Assembly: GCA_963727755.1 (NCBI GenBank)
Contig: CAVSHN010000014.1
Location: 124,001 to 188,000 of the forward strand
Direction: 5' to 3'
Length of the DNA stretch: 64,000 nucleotides
From: DASYAN01 sp963727755
Lineage (GTDB): Bacteria > Chloroflexota > Ktedonobacteria > Ktedonobacterales > Ktedonobacteraceae
Below are positions 25,958 through 37,119 of the stretch, piece after piece; the stretch's first letter is position 1, and each line of letters starts with the position of its first letter. The notes below the pieces were generated by a model, which worked only from the letters and a program-made list of their open reading frames with translations, made no database searches and had not been told where the DNA came from. A program made the position numbers and the translations under genes.

Positions 25958-28874
25958 ATGAATGGCAATTGGCAACAAGGACCAGTAAATAACCAGCCGC
26001 CAGAGAATAAACCTGCTCGTGGGACAGGAGGTCTCTTAAGTAGTTATAGTCGGTTGCCATCACAGCAGTTGCCCCAATTACAGCCAACCCAACAACCACC
26101 TAGCTCAGGACACCCAACGGGAATGAGTGCTCCTTCACCCATAGCCCCAACAGGTTCAGGTCTTCTATCCCAACAACGGGATTTGCAGAAGCAGCAGAAC
26201 TTGCAAATAGCCAACGGAGGGCAGCACCCGCCAATAAATAGGGCTGGAGGCTTGCTGAACCACACTTTTGAGACTATACAAGGCTGGTCTGGGAAATTCA
26301 CCGCCATTTCTAATAAAATGGCTGCTATGGCGGGCTATGGCATACAGCCACCAGCCCCCTACATGGAACGCACCCATCCTCCTACTTCAGCATCTGAAAC
26401 ACCTGCTGAGCAACTATCAGAGCCATGGAAACGCTCACGGACGTTGCGTGTCACGACGATTATGCGTAAGCGGCGAGAACGCGGGGGCTCCCATGTTGGG
26501 CGTATCTGGCAGAGCATTGTCATCGCTCTTGCCGCACTAGTAGTGATTTTTAGTGCATCAGGGGCAGCCTACGGGTATACATATTACCAGAGCCAATTGC
26601 CCAAAGTCCAACAGCTCGCACACAACACCATCACACAAACCACCCATATTTATGACCGAAATATGAACACGTTGTATAACGCATATGACAGCAATGGGCG
26701 TCGTACGCCTGTGACATATAGCGAAATACCACAAGTCATGCAAGACGCGATGACAGCCAGCGAGGACCACACATTCTGGACCAACACTGGCGTCGATCCG
26801 CAAGGCATTACTCGCGCTGCCCTTTCCTATATTGAACATAATGCATCAATTCAAGGAGGTGGTAGTACTCTCACCCAGCAGGTTGTTAAAAACTTGACGA
26901 ACAATAGAGAAGATACTCTTAGTCGTAAGATTTCAGAAGCAGCACTTGCAATTGGTTTGACCCAGCAATATCCTAAGTGGAAAATCATGGAGATGTACTT
27001 CAATGTGGCTAATTTTGGCCCCCTGGATATTGGAATTGAGTCTGCGGTGGAAGAGTACTTCCATCTGATGCCTCAGTGCGACCAAAATTTCAAGTGTACG
27101 CCAGGCATTACCAAGCTAGATTTGAATCAGCAAACTAACCAACACGATCCACTGCTCGGGTTGGCACGAGCCTCGCTACTAGCAGGCATGCCGCAGAACC
27201 CGGTGACCTATTATCCTGCCGGGGGAGATGCGAGTAAGCAACGAGCACTAGCACGCCAACAGTACGTTCTGGCGCAAATGATGCAGATGAACATGTCAGT
27301 TCAGGGTCTGGGACCTATCACCCCTGCCATTGCTCAACAGGCAGGAACCTTGATGGCAAATACGACCTTCACACCCTATCAGAATCCCAAGCTGGCCCCA
27401 CACTTTGTGGACTGGATCATCAATCAGGTTGAGACAATACTAGGGAACGGAGATCCCAATCAGGGAATTGTTCCTTTTCTAACCGGGGGCTTCAATATCC
27501 GTACTACTATTGACGTGAACTTGGAGAACTTTGTAGAAGCCGCTGTGAAATTTCATCTGACACAACCGGAATTCCATTACTTTGGCAGTGAGGAGCCAAT
27601 AAATACAGCGCACAATATTCATGATGCAGCTGTAGTGGTAATGAATACCCATACGGGTGAGATTCTGGCAATGGATGGCAGTGCCGACTATAACGATCCT
27701 AATATAGAAGTGGGGGGCGAGTACAATGTGGCCGATCCACCTGCCAATGCCGATGGAACGCCAGCGGGACGACAACCTGGTTCAACGTTCAAGCCCTTTG
27801 TCTATAGTACCGCATTCGAAATGGGATGGTACCCGAGTATGGTTGTCCCTGATATCCAGACATTCTTCCCTAACGGGGTATCGGCAGGAGCATCGAAAAG
27901 TGCTATGTACCATCCTCCCGATTATAGCGCGAATGGTGACCCGAATCACTACGGTGGAAACCGAGAGGCTACAGTGAGGACAGCACTGGCCCAATCACAA
28001 AATGTCGGTGCAGTGAGAGCCATGGAATACGCCGGGCCAGAAAATGTGCTGACGACGGTGCACCGCTTGGGGCTAACCAAGATGCAGAAATCTTGGCATA
28101 TCCTGGGCGCTAGGTACAGAAAATGCTAGCGTGCTCCAGATGACAGATGCCTATCAGGCCTTCGCAAATGGTGGTGTTCGTGTGCCTTCGCAAGGTATCC
28201 TGGACATCTGGGATAACTATGGTCATAACCTTTTTCACTATGACCTAACTCATCCACCAACGCTACAAGTGTTCTCGCCACAGGTATCCTTTCTCACGAC
28301 TTCAGTCCTTATTGATGAAAAGAGCCGTTACGCTGAATTTGGAGTTGATCATGATCTTTCATTTTGGGATATCGATCGAACCTGTGCATATGAAAGTTTG
28401 AATAATTGTCAGCACCCGGTAGCAGCAAAGACAGGTACAACTGATGGCCCAAAAGATAACTGGACGATGGGCTATACACCTAACGTGGTTGTGGGTGTCT
28501 GGTCAGGTAACGCTAATAATGAGGCTATGTACCCAGGAACACTAGGTATTGTGGGCGCTGCGCCCATCTGGCACAGCGTGATAGAAGCACTGGCAGGTGT
28601 TTGCCCCTCTCCAACATATCCGACAGTCCCATGTCCACAGAACTACAATCCGAGTACGTTCACTCAAGAGCTGGGCATTGGTCAGCAGCAAACCTTTACG
28701 CCACCTTCTGGAGTACATCAAGTCTGTACGTCCAGTAGCAATGGCCTGCTAGGCAGCGGAAATTGTGATTGGGTAATTGACGGTGAGGATCCACAAGCTG
28801 GCAACCCACCCAACAACAATAACAACAGTGGGGATAACAACACTAATGGAGACAATAATAATGGAGGCAACTAA
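25958..28874 (+). pseudogene. Class A penicillin-binding protein A, split by a +1 frame break
   Basis: Frame one (723 residues): Pro/Gln-rich cytoplasmic head (1-185), membrane helix (IVIALAALVVIFSASGAAYGY), GT51 transglycosylase (TASEDHTFW with the catalytic Glu, GGSTLTQQVVKNL), then the transpeptidase with STFK and SQN. It ends at 28127-28129. Frame two continues from GISWALGTENASVLQMT with the KTG box (AAKTGTTDGPKDNW) and an Asn-rich tail. The +1 frame is closed by TAA at 28074-28076, so the switch must lie in 28077-28129; dropping one A from CAGAAATCTTGG restores QNLGISWALG. Without the switch the enzyme lacks KTG and cannot be a working transpeptidase, though the glycosyltransferase could act. 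PBP-B breaks at the same codon. Confidence 0.85.
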
Positions 28875-28941
28875 CTAGACGTGGGTTGCCAAATAAGCAG
28901 GAAGATACTACCTTCTGCGGGAACAAGAGGTTTCTGTATTT

Positions 28942-31897
28942 ATGAGTGATAACAGTAATGATTGGAAACAACAAGACAAGAATTATTTATCTCTGCATAC
29001 AGATAGCTTGACAAGTAATTCTGAAGAACAGCAGCAGCAGTTACAAGATCGGCAAATTGATGCTGCTCCAAAGTGGGATGCATCACAAACTTTGCCTACG
29101 TCACCTGAACGACCAGATATTATTCCAAAGTGGGATGCATCACAAACTTCGCCTGCGGCACCTGAACGACCAGATATTATTCCGAAGTGGGATGCATCAC
29201 AAACTTTGCCTGCGTCACCTGAACGACCAGATATTATTCCAAAGCGTCCACGGAATGCGCATGTGCCAGACCAGCTATACGATCTGGTTGCAAACACGTT
29301 ACAGGTAGTACGTGGCTGGACAGGCAAGATGGTAGCCATAGCAGATCAAGTTATGCAATTACCAGCTACTCCTTCCGCCGACAGCAATCCTGCTCCTGCA
29401 TCTGGAGTAAGTACTCCTTTGCCCGAGCACCCGAAACAGTGGAAACGTTCACGCGCCCTGCGTATTACGATGATGAGGCGTCAGCGACGAACACGCTGGC
29501 AGCGTGAGCAACCCAAAACTCGCCAGATTGGGACTGGTATTTTGCTTGCATTAGCACTGTTACTTGTGATGCTGACAGGCTTTGGAACCGCATATGGGTA
29601 TACCTATTACCAAAGCCAACTGCCTAGAGTGCAGAAACTGGAAAGCCAGCAAATTTCCCAAACGACGCGTATCTATGACCGCAATATGACGTTGCTCTAC
29701 GATGCATATGACAACGGTGTACAAGGTGGACGCCGCACCCCTGTCACCTATGATGATGTGCCAGAGGTTATGCGCAATGCGATGATCGCATCCGAAGATC
29801 CCTCTTTCTGGAGTAACACAGGTATCGATCCACAAGGTATCCTACGTGCGAGCATTTCATTTTTGCAGCACGATGCGGTACAGAGTGGAGGAAGCACGCT
29901 CACGCAGCAAGTGGTCAAAAATCTAACTAACAATAAAGAAGTGACACTCAACCGCAAGGCTCTTGAAGCGGTGCTGGCGATTGGCTTGACACAACAATAT
30001 CCTAAATGGAGAATCCTGGAGATGTACTTCAATGTGGCTAGTTTTGGCCCCGTGGATATGGGCATTGAGTCAGCGGTAGAAGAGTATTTTCATCTGATGC
30101 CTCAGTGTAACCAGAATTTTAAGTGCACTCCTGGTGTTTCTCAGTTAGATTTGGACCAGCAGACCCATAAGCATGATCCACTGCTAGGACTGGCACGAGC
30201 CTCCCTATTAGCAGGTTTGCCTCAAAATCCGGTGATGTATTATCCTGCTGGTGGTAGCGGGCCGTTACAGAATGCACTGGCTCGCCAGAAGTATGTATTG
30301 GGGCAGATGATCAAGCAGAATCTGTCAGTTCAGGGTCTAGGGCCTGTTACGCCCACGCTTGCTGAAAAGGCGGAAGCCTTGACGGCAAAGATGCAATTTA
30401 CGCCCTACCAGCATGTCAAACATGCTCCCCACTTTGTGGACTGGGTGATCAATCAAGTTGAGACAGCATTAGGGAACGGAGATCCCAACAAGGGAGTTGC
30501 TCCTTTTCTAACTGGAGGCTTTAACATCCGCACGACTATTGACCTTAAGCTGGAAGACTTTGTAGAGTCAACGGTGGATTTTCATCTGACCCAGCCAGAA
30601 TTCCATTGGTTTGCAGATACCACGCCAATCAATGTGGCACACAATGTCAATGATGCAGCTGTGGTGGCGATGAATGCCCATACAGGCGAGATACTAGCAA
30701 TGGACGGGAGTGCCGACTACAACAATCCCAGTCCAGAAGTTGGAGGCGAATACAACGCGGCTGATCCACTACCTAATGCCGATGGAACGCCAGCAGGACG
30801 ACAAACTGGTTCAACTTTCAAACCCTTTGACTACGCTACTGCCTTTGAGATGGGCTGGTATCCAGGGACAGTTGTCCCTGACGTACAAACATTCTTTCCC
30901 AATGGAGCGCCAGCTGGAACATCGATCAAGGACCCCGCTATCTATCATCCGCCTGACTATAGCGTGAATGGTGACCCGAATCACTATGGAGGAAACCGAC
31001 AGGCTACAGTGAGGGCAGCAATAGCCCAATCACAAAATGTCGGTGCAGTCAAAGCCATGGAATATGCGGGCCCCGAGAACGTTCTGACCACTGTGCACCG
31101 TCTAGGGTTGACGGAGGTCCAGAATCTCTGGTGTGTCCTGGGCTCTAGGCACAGAGAATGTCACTGTGCTACAGATGACCAGTGGCTACCAGGCTTTCGC
31201 CAATGGAGGCAAGCGCGTGCCTCCGCAGGGCATTCTGGACATCTGGGATAACTATGGGCATAATCTCTATCACTACAATCCGACCCATCCGCCAGCGCAA
31301 ATGGTCTTTTCACCACAGGTCTCTTATCTGATGACCTCGATTCTGACTGACGAGCCAGATCGTCTCGCTGAATTTGGTGGAGATCATGACCTCTCATTTA
31401 GTGATATCGACTCGACTTGCGCGACGGATTATAATGCCTGTCAGCATCAGGTCGCAGCAAAAACAGGCACCACTGATGGACCCAAAGATAACTGGACAAT
31501 GGGTTATACACCCAATGTAGTTGTGGGTGTGTGGTCTGGTAATGCTAATAATGAGTCCATGAGTTCGGGCACACTGGGCATTGTAGGCGCTGCGCCTATC
31601 TGGCATAGTATTATCGAAGCATTGGCTGGCACTTGTCCCTCCCCGACATATCTGACTGTCCCATGCCCACAAAACTATGATCCTACGAGCTTTGCTCAAG
31701 AGTTGGGTATTGGTCAGCAGCAAACCTTTGTTGCTCCTTCGGGCGTGAGATACGCTTGCACCTCCAGCACCACTGGTCTATTGGGTACAGATAACTGTGA
31801 TTGGATGATTGATGGTGAAGAGCCAACACAGACCGGAGCCGCACCGAATGACAATAATAATGGTGATGCTAACAACCCCTTCCCGTGGTTTCACTAA
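28942..31897 (+). pseudogene. Class A penicillin-binding protein B, split at the same site
   Basis: Tandem paralogue of PBP-A, 67 bases downstream. Cytoplasmic head with three 19-residue repeats, membrane helix (GILLALALLLVMLTGFGTAYGY), GT51 (IASEDPSFW, GGSTLTQQVVKNL), transpeptidase STFK and SQN in frame one; KTG (AAKTGTTDGPKDNW) in frame two, entered at about GVSWALGTENVTVLQ. The +1 frame is closed by TGA at 31109-31111. Dropping one T from AATCTCTGG gives QNLGVSWALG, matching the repaired PBP-A. Frame one runs on for about 130 more bases in non-homologous sequence to 31251. Together with PBP-A it would polymerise and cross-link peptidoglycan. Confidence 0.85.
29071..29241 (+). repeat. Three 57-base repeats in the head of PBP-B
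   Basis: Three copies of a unit encoding PKWDASQTLPTSPERPDII with small changes. Absent from PBP-A. Likely an unstructured cytoplasmic region. Confidence 0.9.
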
Positions 31898-31899
31898 AC

Positions 31900-31928
31900 G
31901 CGCTAGCTCCCTGAGACGGGGCTAGCGC
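31900..31928 (+). terminator. Strong hairpin after PBP-B
   Basis: GCGCTAGCTCC pairs with GGGGCTAGCGC (11 bp, one G-T pair) around a 7-base loop, 3 bases after the PBP-B stop. There is no T run, so it may protect or slow the transcript rather than end it alone. Confidence 0.6.
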
Positions 31929-31967
31929 AATGATTACCTAGGTAGTGGGTGATAGCATTTTCTAAAT

Positions 31968-32210
31968 TCAGTCTTGAAATAATTCTTCAAGGCTTTTTCC
32001 TGGAATATACTCTATTAAGCGCCCTGCGGCTCTATCTTCCTCTATTTCTGCACGCATTCGCTCATGATAAGCAATAAACTCAGGTGTCGCGAGAACACGA
32101 TCCCATTCCCTCTCTTCAATCTCTTCTAAAATGCGTTCTGAGACTGCTTTCAATTCATCCAGTGAGAGATGCATGACTTCTTCGATGATGTGGTCTGTTG
32201 GGGTATTCAT
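31968..32210 (-). CDS. Small acidic helical protein
   Basis: 80 residues, strongly charged and helical (LSLDELKAVSERILEEIEER; MRAEIEEDRAAGRLIEYIPG). It looks like the antitoxin-like or DUF-type short proteins often found alone; no toxin gene adjoins it. GAGAGCAAT upstream of the ATG is a modest binding site. Between PBP-B and hrcA, convergent to PBP-B. Confidence 0.55.
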   Translation of the reverse strand: MNTPTDHIIEEVMHLSLDELKAVSERILEEIEEREWDRVLATPEFIAYHERMRAEIEEDRAAGRLIEYIPGKSLEELFQD

Positions 32211-32314
32211 ATTGCTCTCTTTCTGATAGTGACACTCTGCACGGATCAGTATTATAATCTATTTTGCCACAAGCATCAATGCCCTAGCAAATTTCCTAAT
32301 GGATCTGCTGACAC

Positions 32315-32341
32315 TTGACAATCTCCGCCTCTGAGTGCTAT
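32315..32341 (+). promoter_or_regulatory. Heat-shock promoter with degenerate CIRCE operator
   Basis: TTGACAATC (32315-32323), nine bases, GAGTGCTAT (32333-32341). The CIRCE consensus is TTAGCACTC-N9-GAGTGCTAA; the right half matches 8 of 9, the left half 6 of 9. TTGACA also serves as -35, with TATGCT 18 bases on as -10. HrcA, the product of the next gene, is the known CIRCE repressor, so self-regulation is likely. Confidence 0.65.
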
Positions 32342-32464
32342 GCTGTACTTGCAATCTCCTAGAGAGATTGCTAGCAATCGTATCCTACAAATATGCGACC
32401 AGAAAAGTAGGACAATTGAAGGTTGGAACTAAACTAAAAGCACTCGACGATTGGAAGAAAGACA

Positions 32465-33565
32465 TTGGCACCACTGAGCCCTCGTAAACAGCAGATCTTG
32501 CGTGCGCTAGTCGAAGAGTATATTCATAATGCTACCCCGGTAGCATCTGAAACGCTCGTACGCAAATATGGATTGCCATTCAGCTCGGCTACAGTTCGTC
32601 ACGAATTAGCAGGGCTAGAGGAACTTGATCTCATTAACCAGCCGCACACCTCTGCTGGCCGTGTCCCAACCGATCTTGGCTATCGCTACTTTGTTGAGCA
32701 TCTGATGCAAGAATTGGCATTGGCGCTAGATGAGCAGCGTTTGATCCGACATCTTTTTTATCAGGTACAGGATCAACTGGATCAATGGGTACGGCTGACA
32801 GCCTCGGTGATGGCACGCCTGTTAAATAGCGGTGCAGTTATGACGTCCCCGCGTTCTAGCGAGGGGCGACTGAAACATGTGGAGGTGCTCTCAGTTACTG
32901 ATTTTTCTGCTCATGTAGTCCTAATCCTGACGGATGGGACAGTACAGCAGCAACGATTGCTCTTAGATACACCAACACTTCAGGAAGAACTAAGCTCTAT
33001 CACAGCACGGCTCAATCCACCCATCCAGAATATGACAGCAGACGAGATCAACACTTGGTTGATTGAATATGACCCGATCCCTATAGAACGGGTCATCGTG
33101 AATGCAATTATGCGTATGTTGGAGCAGCATAGCAATACACAGGTAGACGACTTCTATGGTATAGACATAGTGAATATGCTAGAGCAGTCCGATCCAGCTA
33201 CAATCGTGCACTTAGAGCATGAAGATGAGCGAGTCGACCGCATGCGCAAGATGATGGAAGAGACGGAGCGCAAGCGCATTCTCAAAGTGATGGATGATCT
33301 AGAGCACAAGCACATTATACCAGCGCTTGCTGCACAAGTTCGATCAGCAGATGGAGTGCAGGTGCTCATCGGCGGGGAAAACCAATGGGACGAGATGAAA
33401 GATGTCAGTATGGTCATTGCTCGCTATGGACAGAAAGACAAGGTTGGTGGGCTACTGGGAGTGATCGGTCCTACCCGTATGCAATATGGGCGTGCTGTTG
33501 CAGTAGTACGCTACATGGCTCAAGTTATGAATGAACTACTAGCTGATGTTTACGGCGGTGAGTAA
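32465..33565 (+). CDS. hrcA: Heat-inducible transcription repressor HrcA
   Basis: 366 residues, TTG start behind GGAAG. Winged helix (LSPRKQQILRALVEEYI, SETLVRKYGLPFSSATVRHEL, HTSAGRVPTDLGYRYFV), then the GAF-like dimer domain and the final GGLLGVIGPTRMQYGRAV motif characteristic of HrcA. It binds CIRCE and needs GroEL to stay active in known systems. First gene of the hrcA-dnaK-dnaJ cluster; 35 bases before dnaK and no grpE between. Confidence 0.95.
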   Translation: MAPLSPRKQQILRALVEEYIHNATPVASETLVRKYGLPFSSATVRHELAGLEELDLINQPHTSAGRVPTDLGYRYFVEHLMQELALALDEQRLIRHLFYQVQDQLDQWVRLTASVMARLLNSGAVMTSPRSSEGRLKHVEVLSVTDFSAHVVLILTDGTVQQQRLLLDTPTLQEELSSITARLNPPIQNMTADEINTWLIEYDPIPIERVIVNAIMRMLEQHSNTQVDDFYGIDIVNMLEQSDPATIVHLEHEDERVDRMRKMMEETERKRILKVMDDLEHKHIIPALAAQVRSADGVQVLIGGENQWDEMKDVSMVIARYGQKDKVGGLLGVIGPTRMQYGRAVAVVRYMAQVMNELLADVYGGE

Positions 33566-33600
33566 CTTGGTAATTTATTAGGTATTTTTAGGAGGCAACT

Positions 33601-35511
33601 GTGCCAAAAGTTATTGGTATTGATCTAGGAACAACAAACTCTTGTGTTGCGGTAATGGAAGGCGGTGAGCCTGTCGTTGTCCCCAATGCAGAAGGGGCCC
33701 GCACCACACCATCGATAGTGGCAATTAACAAGAACGGAGAGCGCCTTGTCGGTGAGGTCGCCAAACGCCAAGCTATCACAAATCCTGAAAACACCGTTTT
33801 TTCTATTAAGCGTTTTATGGGACGCAAATATGATGATCCCGAAGTTGAGCGCGATAAACGATTAGTCCCTTATAAAGTTATTCGTGCCAATAATGGTGAT
33901 GCTTGGGTTGAGGTCCAAGGGAAAGCATATAGCCCTCCTGAGATCTCCGCAATGATCCTGCAGAAGCTCAAAACCGATGCAGAGGCTTATCTGGGTGAGC
34001 GCGTGACGCAGGCAGTTATCACTGTTCCAGCCTACTTCAATGATGCACAGCGTCAGGCGACTAAAGATGCAGGCAAGATCGCAGGTCTGGAAGTGCTGCG
34101 TATTATCAATGAGCCGACAGCGGCCTCTCTAGCCTATGGTCTCGATAAGAAAAAGGATGAGCGCATAGCCGTTTATGACCTGGGCGGTGGTACATTTGAT
34201 ATCTCAATTCTGGAACTAGGTGATGGCGTTTTTGAAGTGAAAAGCACCAATGGTGATACTCACCTAGGAGGTGATGACTTCGATCAGCGTATCATTACCT
34301 GGCTGGCCAGTGAGTTCCGCAAAGAGCAAGGAATAGATCTGACACAGGATCGTATGGCCTTGCAACGCTTGAAAGAAGCAGCAGAGAAAGCTAAGAAAGA
34401 ACTCTCTAGCTCAATGCAGACAGAAATCAACCTACCCTTTATTACTGCAGATGCCAGCGGTCCTAAGCATCTTGTGATGACACTTACACGTTCAAAACTA
34501 GAGCAGTTGGTTGAGGATCTGATTGAGAAGTCACGTATTCCGGTAACCAAAGCTCTCTCGGATGCTGCTGTTCGCCCTGCAGATGTCAATGAGGTTGTTC
34601 TAGTCGGTGGTCAGACTCGTATGCCAGCAGCGCAGGCACTAGTGAAGCGTATCTTTGATCGCGAACCAAACCGGGGCGTAAACCCTGATGAGGTTGTTGC
34701 CATTGGGGCTGCTATCCAGGCTGGTGTGCTCACTGGTGATGTGAAGGACGTGCTGCTACTCGATGTGACACCTCTTTCACTTGGTATCGAGACATTGGGT
34801 GGTGTCTTTACACGCATGATCGAGCGCAATACGACGATCCCAACACAGAAGAGTCAGGTCTTCTCAACTGCTACCGACAATCAGCCAAGCGTAGAGATTA
34901 ATATTCTTCAGGGTGAGCGCGAATTTGCGAAGGATAATCGCTCCCTCGGTACCTTCATTCTGGATGGAATTCCACCTGCACCGCGTGGCATACCACAGAT
35001 CGAAGTTACTTTTGACATTGACGCCAATGGTATTGTAAATGTGTCGGCACGCGATAAGGGAACAGGGCGTGAGCAGAAAGTTACCATTGTGCCATCGAGC
35101 GGTCTTAGTAAGGATCAGATCGATAAGATGGTGCATGATGCCGAATCCCATGCATCTGACGACAAACGCCGCAAAGAAGAGGTTGAAGAGCGCAATCTGG
35201 CTGATAGTGCAGCCTATCGCTGCGAGAAGAGCCTTGCTGAATTGGGCGATAAATTGTCCAGTGAATTGAAGAGTGATTTAGAGGCTAAGATTAGCGATGT
35301 CCGTACAGCTCTGTCGGGCAATGATGTAGCAAAGATCAAGTCCGCCCGCGAAACATTGGAACAAGCTTTCTATAAAGCTAGTGAGTCGATCTATCGTCAG
35401 GCAGGAGCAGGTGCAAGTAGTGGTAGTGAGTTCAGTGGAGACCCGCAGCCAACTGATCCAAGCCAGGGGCTCCATGAAGATACTATCGAAGGCGAATACA
35501 AAGAAATGTAG
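33601..35511 (+). CDS. dnaK: Chaperone DnaK (Hsp70)
   Basis: 636 residues, GTG start with AGGAGG close by. Nucleotide-binding domain IGIDLGTTNSCVAVMEGG, VPAYFNDAQRQATKDAG, YDLGGGTFDISILELG, LVGGQTRMPAAQ; substrate-binding domain from LLLDVTPLSLGIETLGG; acidic end DTIEGEYKEM. Refolds proteins in an ATP cycle with DnaJ and GrpE. Cotranscribed with hrcA. Confidence 0.98.
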   Translation: MPKVIGIDLGTTNSCVAVMEGGEPVVVPNAEGARTTPSIVAINKNGERLVGEVAKRQAITNPENTVFSIKRFMGRKYDDPEVERDKRLVPYKVIRANNGDAWVEVQGKAYSPPEISAMILQKLKTDAEAYLGERVTQAVITVPAYFNDAQRQATKDAGKIAGLEVLRIINEPTAASLAYGLDKKKDERIAVYDLGGGTFDISILELGDGVFEVKSTNGDTHLGGDDFDQRIITWLASEFRKEQGIDLTQDRMALQRLKEAAEKAKKELSSSMQTEINLPFITADASGPKHLVMTLTRSKLEQLVEDLIEKSRIPVTKALSDAAVRPADVNEVVLVGGQTRMPAAQALVKRIFDREPNRGVNPDEVVAIGAAIQAGVLTGDVKDVLLLDVTPLSLGIETLGGVFTRMIERNTTIPTQKSQVFSTATDNQPSVEINILQGEREFAKDNRSLGTFILDGIPPAPRGIPQIEVTFDIDANGIVNVSARDKGTGREQKVTIVPSSGLSKDQIDKMVHDAESHASDDKRRKEEVEERNLADSAAYRCEKSLAELGDKLSSELKSDLEAKISDVRTALSGNDVAKIKSARETLEQAFYKASESIYRQAGAGASSGSEFSGDPQPTDPSQGLHEDTIEGEYKEM

Positions 35512-35538
35512 GACCAATAGGTACTCGGTCCTATTCAA

Positions 35539-35575
35539 GAGGGAGTGCTGGCCAAAAGAGGCTCAGTACTCTCTC
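35539..35575 (+). terminator. Hairpin after dnaK
   Basis: GAGGGAGTGCTG (35539-35550) pairs over 12 bp (two G-T) with CAGTACTCTCTC (35564-35575). No T run follows; could end or trim the hrcA-dnaK message before dnaJ, which has its own 230-base upstream gap. Confidence 0.55.
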
Positions 35576-35805
35576 ATTGGCCTCAGGGAAAGCGAGGTCG
35601 GATGTATGCAAGTATGCGCCTAATTTCTCTGCTCTGGAAAACAAAGATACAAGTTGTCCTGTTTAGGCTATTAATATTGCGTACATACCATATTTTATGA
35701 TAGCATATAAAGATAATCCAATATTCTATCATAGTCAGCAGATGAATGTCACATTTAGTTGCGCGGGTAAAATCGCGCCTGGTTCTGACCATAAAGGACC
35801 TGCAG

Positions 35806-36945
35806 ATGGCCGCAAGTAAAAGAGATTATTACGAAGTTCTGGGTGTATCACGTAATGCTAGTGACGAGGAGATAAAGAAAGCTTTTCGTCGTCTTGCTAA
35901 ACAGTACCATCCAGATGCAAATAAAGAGCAGGGAGTAGAAGCCCGCTTTATCGAAGTTAAAGAGGCATACGAGGTCTTGAGCGATCCCCAGAAGCGTGCT
36001 GCCTACGACCGCTACGGCCATTCCGGACTGGGCAATGGTGCAAGTGGGGCAGGCTTTAGCGACTTTGGCGGGTTCAATACGATCAATGATCTATTCGAGA
36101 CCTTCTTTGCTGGGACAACAGGTGCTCAACGCCGTTCTGGCTCGCAAAGAGGCGCAGACCTGCGTTACGAATTGACGATTACTTTTGAAGAGGCAGTCTT
36201 TGGCTGTCAGAAAGACATAGAGTTGTCTCGCTGGGAAACCTGTTCGTTCTGTCGAGGTAGTGGTGCCCAACCGGGTACGTCTAAGGCTCGCTGCTCCTCC
36301 TGTCAAGGCACCGGCGAGATTCGCCGTGTTCAGCAGTCGATTTTTGGCCAGTTTGTGAATGTCACAATGTGCGAACGCTGCCGAGGTGAGGGTTTTGTGA
36401 TCACGACACCCTGCGATAAGTGTCGTGGGCAGGGGCGCGTACGCAATAATCGGCGCGAGCTGGTGAATATCCCTGCAGGGGTGGATGATGGCATTAATGT
36501 GCGCGTAACTGGCGCAGGTGAGGTGAGTGCTCGCGGCGGGACACCAGGTAACCTATACGTCGTTCTGACAGTGAAGTCGCATCCGTTCTTTAAGCGGCAA
36601 GGCAATGACATCCTCTATGAGTTGCCGATAAGCTTCACACAAGCCGCCCTCGGTGATGAAGTCGAGGTTCCTACCGTCGATGGCAAAACCACTATTCTCA
36701 AGATTCCACCAGGGACTCAGAGTAATCGCTCGTTCCGCTTGAAGGGAATGGGTGTACCCGTGGTGCATAGCAATGCTCGCGGTGATCAGCATGTGATTGT
36801 CAAAGTGGTAACTCCGACTAATCTGACACCAGAACAGAAGCGCCTACTGGAAGAATTCGCTCGCCTTGAACGCGAACAAAATGAGCAGAACGATAAGAAC
36901 ATTTTCCGCAATGTGTTCGAAAAAGCGAAGGATGTGTTTCAGTAG
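35806..36945 (+). CDS. dnaJ: Co-chaperone DnaJ (Hsp40)
   Basis: 379 residues from ATG 35806 (MAASKRDYYEVLGVS); the frame is open further upstream but that part is not J-domain like. J domain with YHPDANKE (HPD), Gly/Phe region (FSDFGGFNTINDLFETFF), four CxxCxGxG zinc repeats (CSFCRGSG, CSSCQGTG, CERCRGEG, CDKCRGQG) and the substrate domain. Stimulates DnaK ATPase. Its last 137 bases have a near copy at 43382-43518. Confidence 0.97.
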   Translation: MAASKRDYYEVLGVSRNASDEEIKKAFRRLAKQYHPDANKEQGVEARFIEVKEAYEVLSDPQKRAAYDRYGHSGLGNGASGAGFSDFGGFNTINDLFETFFAGTTGAQRRSGSQRGADLRYELTITFEEAVFGCQKDIELSRWETCSFCRGSGAQPGTSKARCSSCQGTGEIRRVQQSIFGQFVNVTMCERCRGEGFVITTPCDKCRGQGRVRNNRRELVNIPAGVDDGINVRVTGAGEVSARGGTPGNLYVVLTVKSHPFFKRQGNDILYELPISFTQAALGDEVEVPTVDGKTTILKIPPGTQSNRSFRLKGMGVPVVHSNARGDQHVIVKVVTPTNLTPEQKRLLEEFARLEREQNEQNDKNIFRNVFEKAKDVFQ

Positions 36946-37119
36946 ATCTTTGGAAGACAAGAGCATCTGGTGGCACAAAGAGACAATTGGTTATCAATGA
37001 TTGCGAAAATGGTAGCCTAACCGTGCCTGTCGTCAGAGATATAGAGCGTTGACATTCTTAAGTAAGCTGTTGCATAATCATAGAGACTTCCAAACTTTGC
37101 TGCATTTACGGAGTATCTC

